The position numbers and the translations under genes were made by a program. A stretch of 5,227 nucleotides of DNA from NCBI GenBank assembly GCA_003139735.1, contig PLGA01000568.1, forward strand, positions 1 through 5,227, given 5' to 3'. The notes beneath the pieces are model-generated. The model was not told the origin of the DNA, did not search any database, and saw nothing but the letters and a program-made list of their open reading frames with translations. Shown here piece after piece: positions 1 through 4,551 of this stretch (the first letter of the stretch is position 1; each line of letters begins with the position of its first letter). This stretch comes from Bryobacterales bacterium (lineage in GTDB: Bacteria; Acidobacteriota; Terriglobia; Bryobacterales; Bryobacteraceae).

Positions 1-62
1 ACATTTTAAACGAGGCTTGACAGCGGCGCGGCCGCCCGCCCGTTGCGGCCGCCTTTCCGGCG

Positions 63-68
63 TATACT
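63..68 (+). promoter_or_regulatory. Possible -10 box upstream of the DUF4412-like gene
   Basis: TATACT matches the TATAAT consensus at five of six positions and lies 46 bases before the chosen ATG, a normal distance for a gene with a leader. No good -35 sits at the right spacing. The perfect TTGACA at 17-22 is 40 bases upstream, too far to pair with this box. A 5-bp hairpin (AGCCG 75-79 with CGGCT 85-89) would begin close to the predicted transcript start. The call rests on one hexamer. Confidence 0.3.
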
Positions 69-103
69 GTGGAAAGCCGCAGTCCGGCTGTGCACTAAGA
101 TTC

Positions 104-109
104 GGAGGG
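104..109 (+). promoter_or_regulatory. Ribosome binding site that fixes the start at 115
   Basis: GGAGGG ends five bases before the ATG at 115. It favours that start over the in-frame TTG at 43, which has no comparable site and would bury the signal peptide behind 24 extra residues. Confidence 0.75.
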
Positions 110-114
110 CATCC

Positions 115-966
115 ATGCAGAGCGCCAGGTTTCTCATGTTGGTTTTGGCCGCGGGAGCGGTGGCCAGGGCCGATTTCAGCTATACCGACACACGCAAATC
201 CGGCGCGGGCGCCATGCCCGGCTCCGGAGATCAGGTGAGCAAGGTTTACATGAAGGGCCAGAAGATGCTGACCGATACGGGCACAACAGGCCTGTTGATG
301 GATTTCGAAGCCCAGACGATAACCACCATCAACAAGACCGCCAAAACCTATTCCGTGAAGCCCTTCAGCCAGATAGGCCAGTCGACGCCGGCCGGCCCGG
401 AGATGCAGGTCGATTTCAAACAGACCGGGCAGCACAAGGTCATCAACGGGTTTGACGCCACCCAGGGCCTGATGACCGTCCAGGTGGAGATGCCGCAGGC
501 GAAATCGGCATCGAAGATGGAGATGGAGTGGGAGTTCTGGGTTTCCCCGGACGTTCCCGGCGCAAAGGAAATGCACGACTTTTATCAGCGCAATATGGAC
601 CGCTTTCCGTGGGCGGCGACGGGCGCAGGCGGCAACCCCAGTATGCAGAAGGCCATGACCGAGATCCGGAAGCGCGTGGTGGCCATGCCCGGCGTCCCCG
701 TGCTCGAGATCATGCGCATGAAGATGGCGGGCGGGAACAGCGCCCAGTCGGCGCAGATGCAGCAGGGGATGGCGCAATTGCAAGCCATGGCGCAACAGGG
801 CGGGCCTCAGGGCGACGCGGCCAAACAGGCATTGGCGCGCATGGGTGCGCTGTCCGGATCGGGCGCGCTTTCCGAAACCACCATCGAAGCCTCCGGCTTT
901 TCGACCGCCTCCATTCCCGACTCCGTCTTCGCCATTCCGGCGGGATTCCAGAAGACCGATCGTTAG
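115..966 (+). CDS. Secreted DUF4412-like protein of unknown function
   Basis: This 283-residue protein is probably exported. Residues 1-19 form a short Sec-type signal peptide with a hydrophobic core (FLMLVLAAGAVA) and an A-R-A site before Asp20. The mature part starts with YMKGQKMLTD (45-54), then a segment ending NKTAKTYSV (73-81). Later come a GQHKVINGF stretch and a C-terminal DSVFAIPAGFQKT. From memory, this order (tagged 'K-x-K-M', 'kTY', 'G-x-K-x-I-x-G', 'F-x-I-P-x-G') resembles DUF4412 proteins, which are common in Acidobacteria and whose role is unknown. Between about residues 200 and 246 lies a Met/Gln/Ala-rich low-complexity segment that looks inserted before the last strand. The gene has its own putative promoter and converges on the sigma factor gene, with no operon partner visible. 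Coding status and secretion are well supported; the family name is moderately supported, and no biochemical function is claimed. Confidence 0.85.
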   Translation: MQSARFLMLVLAAGAVARADFSYTDTRKSGAGAMPGSGDQVSKVYMKGQKMLTDTGTTGLLMDFEAQTITTINKTAKTYSVKPFSQIGQSTPAGPEMQVDFKQTGQHKVINGFDATQGLMTVQVEMPQAKSASKMEMEWEFWVSPDVPGAKEMHDFYQRNMDRFPWAATGAGGNPSMQKAMTEIRKRVVAMPGVPVLEIMRMKMAGGNSAQSAQMQQGMAQLQAMAQQGGPQGDAAKQALARMGALSGSGALSETTIEASGFSTASIPDSVFAIPAGFQKTDR

Positions 967-1000
967 CCGCGGCGGAAGGTCTGCGACGCTTCTTCGGTGG

Positions 1001-1041
1001 GGCGGACCGGGGCGCCCACCGTCTCCGTGGGCCCGTCTGCC
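1001..1041. terminator. GC-rich stem-loop between convergent genes, possible bidirectional terminator
   Basis: The inner arms GCCCAC (1014-1019) and GTGGGC (1027-1032) pair perfectly around a 7-base loop. The outer GGCGGAC (1001-1007) pairs with GTCTGCC (1035-1041) with one G-U. The structure lies between the stop of the + gene (966) and the stop of the - gene (1079), where a shared terminator is expected. There is no T-run on either strand, so it may instead be a 3'-end stabilising hairpin. Confidence 0.4.
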
Positions 1042-1078
1042 TTCTTCTGGCCTGTTGAGTTATTTCTTGGACACTGCG

Positions 1079-1714
1079 CTAGGAAACGCACAATTCCCGG
1101 CGGACCACCGTGCGGAGGCTCAGTCGGCTCTTCCCCAGTTCTCCGAAACGCGTCTTCGCTCGGGACTTGATTAAGCGGAACTGGGTATCGCTCAGGTCCA
1201 TGTCGCGGCAGATTTCCGGAGCCGTCTGCTCTTTCAGATAGAACCGTATGAGAACTTCACGGTCGCGCTTCCGTACGCTGTTCAGAATCCGCATGGCGAG
1301 TTCCGTGTTCTGGCGCTCGATGGCGCTCCGCTCCGGGTCCGGACGGCGGTCGGAGAGCGGCATCCCCCGGTCTAGCCCCGTTTGCCTCAGGCGCAACTGC
1401 ATGGCCCTCTCGATGTAACTGGCCACCTGCCGCCGAACAACCGTCCGCACGTACCCCATCAGGCGCTCCGGTTCCCGCACTTCGCCGCCGCGTATGGCCA
1501 GAGTCACTGTCAGGAAGATATCGTGCACTTTGTCGTCCAGGTCCTGGGACCCGAATTGGCGGTAGAGGTAAAACCGGATTCCATTCGAGAAGACCCGGTA
1601 AAGGTCCTCCATTCCCGAGGCTTCTCCGGCTCGGATGCGCCCCACGAGTTCGTCCCAGGCCGGTTCCGTCACGTAACCCTGCGGTTCCGCTTCCAACGCG
1701 CTCCGTTCGTTCAC
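1079..1714 (-). CDS. RNA polymerase sigma factor, sigma-70 family, ECF-type
   Basis: This 211-residue protein has the two-domain layout of ECF sigma factors, which direct core RNA polymerase to a specific promoter set. Region 2 spans about residues 19-103. It includes DLDDKVHDIFLTV (58-70), which matches the conserved core-binding 'D-x-x-Q-D-x-F' segment of region 2.2, and YVRTVVRRQV (88-97) in region 2.3/2.4. An Asp/Arg/Pro-rich linker follows. Region 4 spans about 136-195, with RDREVLIRFYLKEQTAPEIC and a helix-turn-helix around SDTQFRLIKSRAKTRF (175-190). No region 3 is present. The start is a GTG with GGGAGG six bases upstream. No anti-sigma gene is adjacent: the downstream neighbour converges and the upstream neighbour is a sugar enzyme. 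The signal it answers to is therefore unknown. The C-terminal tail after residue 195 is basic. The sigma assignment is firm; the ECF subgroup is not known. Confidence 0.93.
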   Translation of the reverse strand: MNERSALEAEPQGYVTEPAWDELVGRIRAGEASGMEDLYRVFSNGIRFYLYRQFGSQDLDDKVHDIFLTVTLAIRGGEVREPERLMGYVRTVVRRQVASYIERAMQLRLRQTGLDRGMPLSDRRPDPERSAIERQNTELAMRILNSVRKRDREVLIRFYLKEQTAPEICRDMDLSDTQFRLIKSRAKTRFGELGKSRLSLRTVVRRELCVS

Positions 1715-1720
1715 TCAGCG

Positions 1721-1726
1721 CCTCCC
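1721..1726 (-). promoter_or_regulatory. Ribosome binding site for the GTG-started sigma gene
   Basis: Read on the minus strand, GGGAGG lies six bases before the GTG at 1714. This supports a non-ATG start for the sigma factor; no ATG occurs nearby in frame with a comparable site. Confidence 0.7.
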
Positions 1727-1782
1727 AACCACCAGCGTAGGCCTCCCGCCTCGTCTCCGCCTTAAATTCAAATGGAATACTT

Positions 1783-1941
1783 ATGAAAATACTAACAGTA
1801 TTTACATTAATAATGTTAACTCAAATGGGGGATATACGGGGCACAATTGAGGGTAACGCGCTGAAGTTCTACAAAATACAAGCTGAATGGAGCCGCCGGA
1901 TGACAAGGAACCGCCTCGGCGATTTCTTTCTAATCTATTGA
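1783..1941 (+). CDS. Possible 52-residue small ORF, unrecognised
   Basis: An ATG-to-TGA frame runs for 52 codons in the gap between the two minus-strand genes. The product would begin MKILTVFTLIMLTQ, which looks like a short hydrophobic signal or membrane segment, followed by a polar part rich in Arg and Lys and ending DFFLIY. A weak GGA lies six bases before the ATG. Against it: the first 20 codons use mostly A/T third positions (ATA, CTA, TTA, ACA), unlike the neighbouring genes. The hydrophobic start also simply follows from the AT-rich patch and its palindromes, and the same DNA is a likely promoter for the opposite strand. I recognise no family. It is listed as a candidate only. Confidence 0.2.
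   Translation: MKILTVFTLIMLTQMGDIRGTIEGNALKFYKIQAEWSRRMTRNRLGDFFLIY
1787..1803. repeat. Perfect 7-bp inverted repeat with 3-base centre
   Basis: AAATACT (1787-1793) and AGTATTT (1797-1803) are exact reverse complements separated by AAC. It lies about 73-90 bases upstream of the sigma gene start, so it could be an operator. As RNA it would form a weak, AU-rich hairpin. Confidence 0.55.
1804..1816. repeat. Second inverted repeat, directly abutting the first
   Basis: ACATT (1804-1808) and AATGT (1812-1816) are exact reverse complements around AAT. It starts on the base after the 1787-1803 repeat ends, and overlaps a GTTAAC palindrome at 1815-1820. Two dyads end to end suggest cooperative protein binding, but five-base arms in AT-rich DNA can arise by chance. 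Confidence 0.4.
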
Positions 1942-1957
1942 TTTGAAACGATAGGAA

Positions 1958-3016
1958 TTACAGCAGGTCAAGATTTTGCCTCGCCCAGGCGATGCACTGG
2001 CCGTTATAGTCGTCTTCGGCTTTGGCCTGCTGGTCGGGCGTCAGACCGGCCATCTTCGGCAGCGGCTTCTTCGGTTTGTTGTGGCGCACCAGGTTCAGGA
2101 CTTTGGCAAGGTCCCGTCCAGGCAGGGGGCTGTAGGAATCGTCGAAGGTCACCCAGTACTTATCCGTGAACACCGGAATCTTCAACGGATCGCGGGTGAT
2201 CATTTCGAGTCCGAAAATCATTTTCGGGTCCTTTTGACGCAAAAGCCCGACCATCCCCTTCAGGTCGAGAATCCCTTCTCCCATGGGCACTTCCGAAAGC
2301 AGGAATCCGTCCTCGAACTCTTCCACCGCCATATCCTTGATGTGCGCATAGAAGGTGTACGGGGCCAGATTCTTGCAGGTATCCATGGGATCTTCGCAGA
2401 GCGAGATGTTGTTGCCGAAGTCCAGGCACACGCCCACCCACTCGCTGCCCAGCCGTTTCATCCACGCCGCCTGTTCGGCCGAACGCCAGCCCTTGTGGTT
2501 CTCGATCGCGAGCCTCATCTGGTATTTGCGCAAGACCGGCTCCGCTAGTTGCACGGACGCCTGGTTGCGCTCGAAGCTGGCTTTGAACGGCTCAAAGGCG
2601 GAGAACTCCTCATAACGCCGCTGGGTCATGGCGGCGTGCACCGCGACCGCTCCCAAATCCTTCGAAGCCTTCACTTGAGCGTCGAACGCCGCAACCCCGT
2701 TGGCATCGTTGGGGAGACGCGGATTGCACACCAGGTACATGTTGTAGCTCTCGATCTTCGCGCGGTATTGCTTCACCGCCTCCGGATCGGTAGCCGGCAC
2801 GTTCGCCACCTCCACGCCGCCCAACCCGAGGCTGTGCAAGTAATCCGCCAGGTCGAACGGCTGGCCGCTTCGACGAGCCGCGGCCGAGTGCATTCCAAAT
2901 GCCGTCGGCGTGCCACCCATGCGCGGACTGCCCGGCGCGGGGGCGGCGGAAGAGGATGAGGCCAACCATGCCGGCGCCGCGCCCGCCAGCGCCAAAGCCT
3001 GTCTTCGGGTAATCAT
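1958..3016 (-). CDS. Tat-exported sugar phosphate isomerase/epimerase-like TIM-barrel protein
   Basis: This 352-residue protein belongs to the xylose isomerase-like TIM-barrel (AP endonuclease 2) superfamily, whose members isomerise, epimerise or cleave sugars with a divalent metal. The N-terminus MITRRQALALAG carries a twin-arginine pair (R4-R5), an Ala-rich hydrophobic stretch and a probable cut near A25, so it is predicted to be exported folded. Strand-end carboxylates and histidines fit the family metal site: E172 in LAIENH, D199 in VCLDFGNN, H225 in YAHIKD and E271 in GLEMITRD. A GEG loop (246-248) precedes the last strands. The start at 3016 has GGAAGGA on the minus strand six bases upstream. 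An in-frame extension to 3283 exists, but it would run through the divergent oxidoreductase start and hide the signal peptide. It is divergently paired with a Gfo/Idh/MocA enzyme, suggesting a shared sugar substrate. Whether it is an isomerase, epimerase or keto-glycoside lyase is not determinable here. Confidence 0.9.
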   Translation of the reverse strand: MITRRQALALAGAAPAWLASSSSAAPAPGSPRMGGTPTAFGMHSAAARRSGQPFDLADYLHSLGLGGVEVANVPATDPEAVKQYRAKIESYNMYLVCNPRLPNDANGVAAFDAQVKASKDLGAVAVHAAMTQRRYEEFSAFEPFKASFERNQASVQLAEPVLRKYQMRLAIENHKGWRSAEQAAWMKRLGSEWVGVCLDFGNNISLCEDPMDTCKNLAPYTFYAHIKDMAVEEFEDGFLLSEVPMGEGILDLKGMVGLLRQKDPKMIFGLEMITRDPLKIPVFTDKYWVTFDDSYSPLPGRDLAKVLNLVRHNKPKKPLPKMAGLTPDQQAKAEDDYNGQCIAWARQNLDLL

Positions 3017-3022
3017 ATAAGG

Positions 3023-3029
3023 TCCTTCC
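3023..3029 (-). promoter_or_regulatory. Ribosome binding site deciding the start at 3016
   Basis: Minus-strand GGAAGGA ends six bases before the ATG at 3016, exactly where the twin-arginine signal begins. It rules against the longer in-frame starts further upstream. Confidence 0.7.
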
Positions 3030-3068
3030 ACATTGCGCCGTCGCGAGAGCCGCCGGCCTTCAGCACAA

Positions 3069-3075
3069 TATGATA
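3069..3075. promoter_or_regulatory. Overlapping divergent -10-like boxes
   Basis: On the plus strand TATGAT (3069-3074) matches five of six consensus bases. On the minus strand TATCAT (3075-3070) also matches five of six. The boxes overlap almost completely in the 94-base spacer between the divergent genes, so the two promoters might compete for polymerase. Neither has a recognisable -35 at standard spacing, so the call is tentative. Confidence 0.3.
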
Positions 3076-3082
3076 GCGTGAG

Positions 3083-3096
3083 TCCATATCGATGGA
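3083..3096. promoter_or_regulatory. Possible operator palindrome in the divergent spacer
   Basis: TCCAT (3083-3087) and ATGGA (3092-3096) form a dyad around ATCG, starting eight bases after the plus-strand -10-like box and just before the oxidoreductase ribosome binding site. That position, at or just after the transcript start, suits a repressor. No regulator gene is in the window and the arms are short. Confidence 0.3.
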
Positions 3097-3098
3097 AT

Positions 3099-3105
3099 AG
3101 AGGTG
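3099..3105 (+). promoter_or_regulatory. Ribosome binding site for the oxidoreductase
   Basis: AGAGGTG ends five bases before the ATG at 3111. It selects that start over an upstream in-frame start at 3033, which would add 26 residues in front of the twin-arginine motif. Confidence 0.7.
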
Positions 3106-3110
3106 AACGC

Positions 3111-4487
3111 ATGCAGCGCCGGGAATTCCTCAGGAAATCCGCACAGGCGGGAGCCGCCGCATGGACGGCCGTCTCCGCCGCGCAGGTTCGCGGAGCCAAC
3201 GACCGGCTGCGCATCGGCCTCATTGGATGCGGCGGGCGCGGCCGCTTCGACGCCCGGTTGATGCGCGGCGCGCCGGAGGACATTCAAGCCGAGGCCCCCG
3301 ACAGCTATCGCAACGGCGCCATGGACCCCCGTCTCAAAGAGCCGCGCAACGTCGAGATCGCGGCCCTCTGCGACGTGTACGAATCCAAAATGACGGCGGC
3401 CAAAAACTGGGCCCCGCAAGCCCGTACCTATCCGGATTTCCACGCGCTCCTCGACGACAAGGATATCGATGCCGTAATCATAGCCACCCCCGACCACTGG
3501 CACGCGCAGATCGCCATTCTGGCGTGCGAGGCCGGCAAGGACGCCTATGTCGAAAAGCCGGTCATGTACCGCCTCGCCGAAGGCAAGGCCATGCGGGAGG
3601 CCGTCCGGCGCACCAAACGCATCGTGCAGGCCGGCACCCAGCACCACTCCGCTGACCACATCGTCGAGGCCGCCAGAATGGTCCAGAGCGGCCAGATCGG
3701 CGAGGTGCGCTTCGTGCGCGTCTGGAACTACATGAACAGTCCAGGCTCGCCGCCCGTTCCCGACGGCAATCCGCCAGCCGGCCTCAATTGGGACGCCTGG
3801 CTGGGTCCCGCGCCCAAGGTCCCCTTTAACCAGAGCCGCCTCTATTTCCGGTCCTTCATGGATTACAACAACGGCTTCATCAGCGACTATGGCATCCATC
3901 GCTTCGATACCGTTCACCAGGTGATGGGCGCGGAAGCTCCGCTGAAGGTTTCCTCGGCGGGCTTCCGGTTCGAGAGGTCGCGCGCCGGCGACATTCTGGA
4001 CCTCCAGCAGGCCACCTTCGAGTACCCCAAGTTCATCCTGAGTTGGGAGGGCTGCCTCTACAATGGCCATGGCTTGGGCGGACGGACCCCCGGCATGCGG
4101 TACTACAACATGCGGGGCACGGATGACCGGCCGCACGGTATGGCCTTCTATGGGACCGAAGCCGCCTTGTTCGTGGACCGCATCGGCATGGAGCTTTATC
4201 CGGAGCCCCGCGGGGGAGGACGCGGCATGCACATGAACGAGCCCGAGCCTACGCCCCTGCACACCAAGTACTTCGTCGACAATGTGCGCGCGCGCAAAGA
4301 ACCGGCCGCCAACATCGACGCCGGCGTCAGGGCCACCGCCGTCGCCTGCATGGGCAACGTGGCCTGCTGGACGGGCCGCAAGCTCACCTGGAGCGACGCT
4401 CAGTGGCAGTTTCTACGCGACGCGGAAGCCAACAAGTACCTGATGCGTCCCTACCGCAAACCCTGGGACCTAACGAAAATCGCGTAA
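3111..4487 (+). CDS. Tat-exported Gfo/Idh/MocA family oxidoreductase
   Basis: This 458-residue NAD(P)-dependent sugar dehydrogenase-type protein starts with a classic Tat signal, RREFLRKSA (3-11), followed by an Ala-rich stretch to about residue 28. A Rossmann fold follows: IGLIGCGGRG gives G39-x-G41-x-x-G44, and D88 closes the second strand. AVIIATPDHWHA (121-132) and the family hallmark EKP (148-150, catalytic Lys149) come next. The C-terminal substrate domain has GLNWDAWLGPAP (224-235) and D259-Y-G-I-H263, the D-x-x-x-H pair that with Lys149 forms the active site in inositol dehydrogenase-like enzymes. About 28 residues (53-80) are inserted between the first helix and second strand, where many relatives have a short turn. 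Export by Tat agrees with a tightly held cofactor, as in glucose-fructose oxidoreductase. It is divergent from the TIM-barrel gene and upstream of the PIG-L gene. Family assignment is firm; the substrate is unknown. Confidence 0.95.
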   Translation: MQRREFLRKSAQAGAAAWTAVSAAQVRGANDRLRIGLIGCGGRGRFDARLMRGAPEDIQAEAPDSYRNGAMDPRLKEPRNVEIAALCDVYESKMTAAKNWAPQARTYPDFHALLDDKDIDAVIIATPDHWHAQIAILACEAGKDAYVEKPVMYRLAEGKAMREAVRRTKRIVQAGTQHHSADHIVEAARMVQSGQIGEVRFVRVWNYMNSPGSPPVPDGNPPAGLNWDAWLGPAPKVPFNQSRLYFRSFMDYNNGFISDYGIHRFDTVHQVMGAEAPLKVSSAGFRFERSRAGDILDLQQATFEYPKFILSWEGCLYNGHGLGGRTPGMRYYNMRGTDDRPHGMAFYGTEAALFVDRIGMELYPEPRGGGRGMHMNEPEPTPLHTKYFVDNVRARKEPAANIDAGVRATAVACMGNVACWTGRKLTWSDAQWQFLRDAEANKYLMRPYRKPWDLTKIA

Positions 4488-4490
4488 GCC

Positions 4491-4527
4491 GTGGGGCGGG
4501 CCTCCTGGCCTGCCTTCCGGGCCCCAC
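4491..4527 (+). terminator. Stem-loop after the oxidoreductase, weak terminator candidate
   Basis: GTGGGGC (4491-4497) pairs exactly with GCCCCAC (4521-4527). The 23-base interior can form a small GGCC-TCCT-GGCC hairpin (4499-4510). It begins three bases after the stop codon, but no T-run follows, so intrinsic termination is unproven. It may separate the oxidoreductase transcript from the PIG-L gene or protect the 3' end. Confidence 0.4.
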
Positions 4528-4534
4528 CGCATCG

Positions 4535-4540
4535 TAAAAT
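4535..4540 (+). promoter_or_regulatory. Possible -10 box for a nearly leaderless PIG-L transcript
   Basis: TAAAAT matches five of six consensus bases and ends eleven bases before the ATG at 4552. A transcript from it would start around 4547, leaving a leader of about five bases. No Shine-Dalgarno-like purine run lies directly before the ATG, which fits leaderless translation. No good -35 is seen; the region 17 bases upstream lies inside the stem-loop. Confidence 0.35.
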
Positions 4541-4551
4541 AAAGTTACCCC

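Larger units (their letters stand above)
1763..1825. other. AT-rich patch upstream of the sigma factor, probable control region
   Basis: Only 12 of 63 bases are G or C, against a strongly GC-rich background. It lies 49-111 bases upstream of the sigma factor GTG, so it probably carries that gene's promoter. TTAACA (1819-1814, minus strand) and TAGTAT (1794-1789, minus strand) resemble -35 and -10 boxes, but the 19-base gap is long and the match is weak. The rest of the 243-base gap (1715-1957) shows no RNA gene, no T-tailed terminator for the TIM-barrel gene and no other convincing element. Confidence 0.45.
1768..1828 (+). repeat. 8-bp direct repeats bracketing the tandem palindromes
   Basis: TCAAATGG occurs at 1768-1775 and again at 1821-1828, both followed by a run containing ATAC. 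The two copies bracket the two inverted repeats. The repeat is short and may be chance in AT-rich sequence; paired copies around palindromes could also be binding sites. Confidence 0.3.

Noticed and set aside
17..68. TTGACA at 17-22 as the -35 partner of TATACT at 63-68
   Set aside because: The 40-base gap is more than twice the usual 16-18 bases.
43..114. TTG start at 43 for the DUF4412-like gene
   Set aside because: It has no ribosome binding site and would put 24 residues before a well-formed signal peptide at 115, which has GGAGGG at correct spacing.
1864..1912. ECF-like -35 words GAACTT (minus, 1869-1864) and GGAACC (plus, 1907-1912)
   Set aside because: Neither has a fitting -10 at ECF spacing. 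The first is about 150 bases from the sigma start and the second faces no supported gene.
1912..1922. CGCCTCGGCG mini-palindrome as terminator of the TIM-barrel gene
   Set aside because: The arms are only three to four bases with almost no loop, and no T-run follows on the minus strand.
3017..3283. N-terminal extension of the TIM-barrel gene to 3283
   Set aside because: It would overlap the start of the divergent oxidoreductase and place 89 Arg/Pro-rich residues before a twin-arginine signal that has its own ribosome binding site.
3060..4262. Long 400-codon open frame on the minus strand opposite the oxidoreductase
   Set aside because: It is a mirror of a GC-rich gene with strong third-position bias. 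Its translation shows no recognisable motifs, while the plus strand has clear Tat, Rossmann, EKP and D-x-x-x-H motifs.
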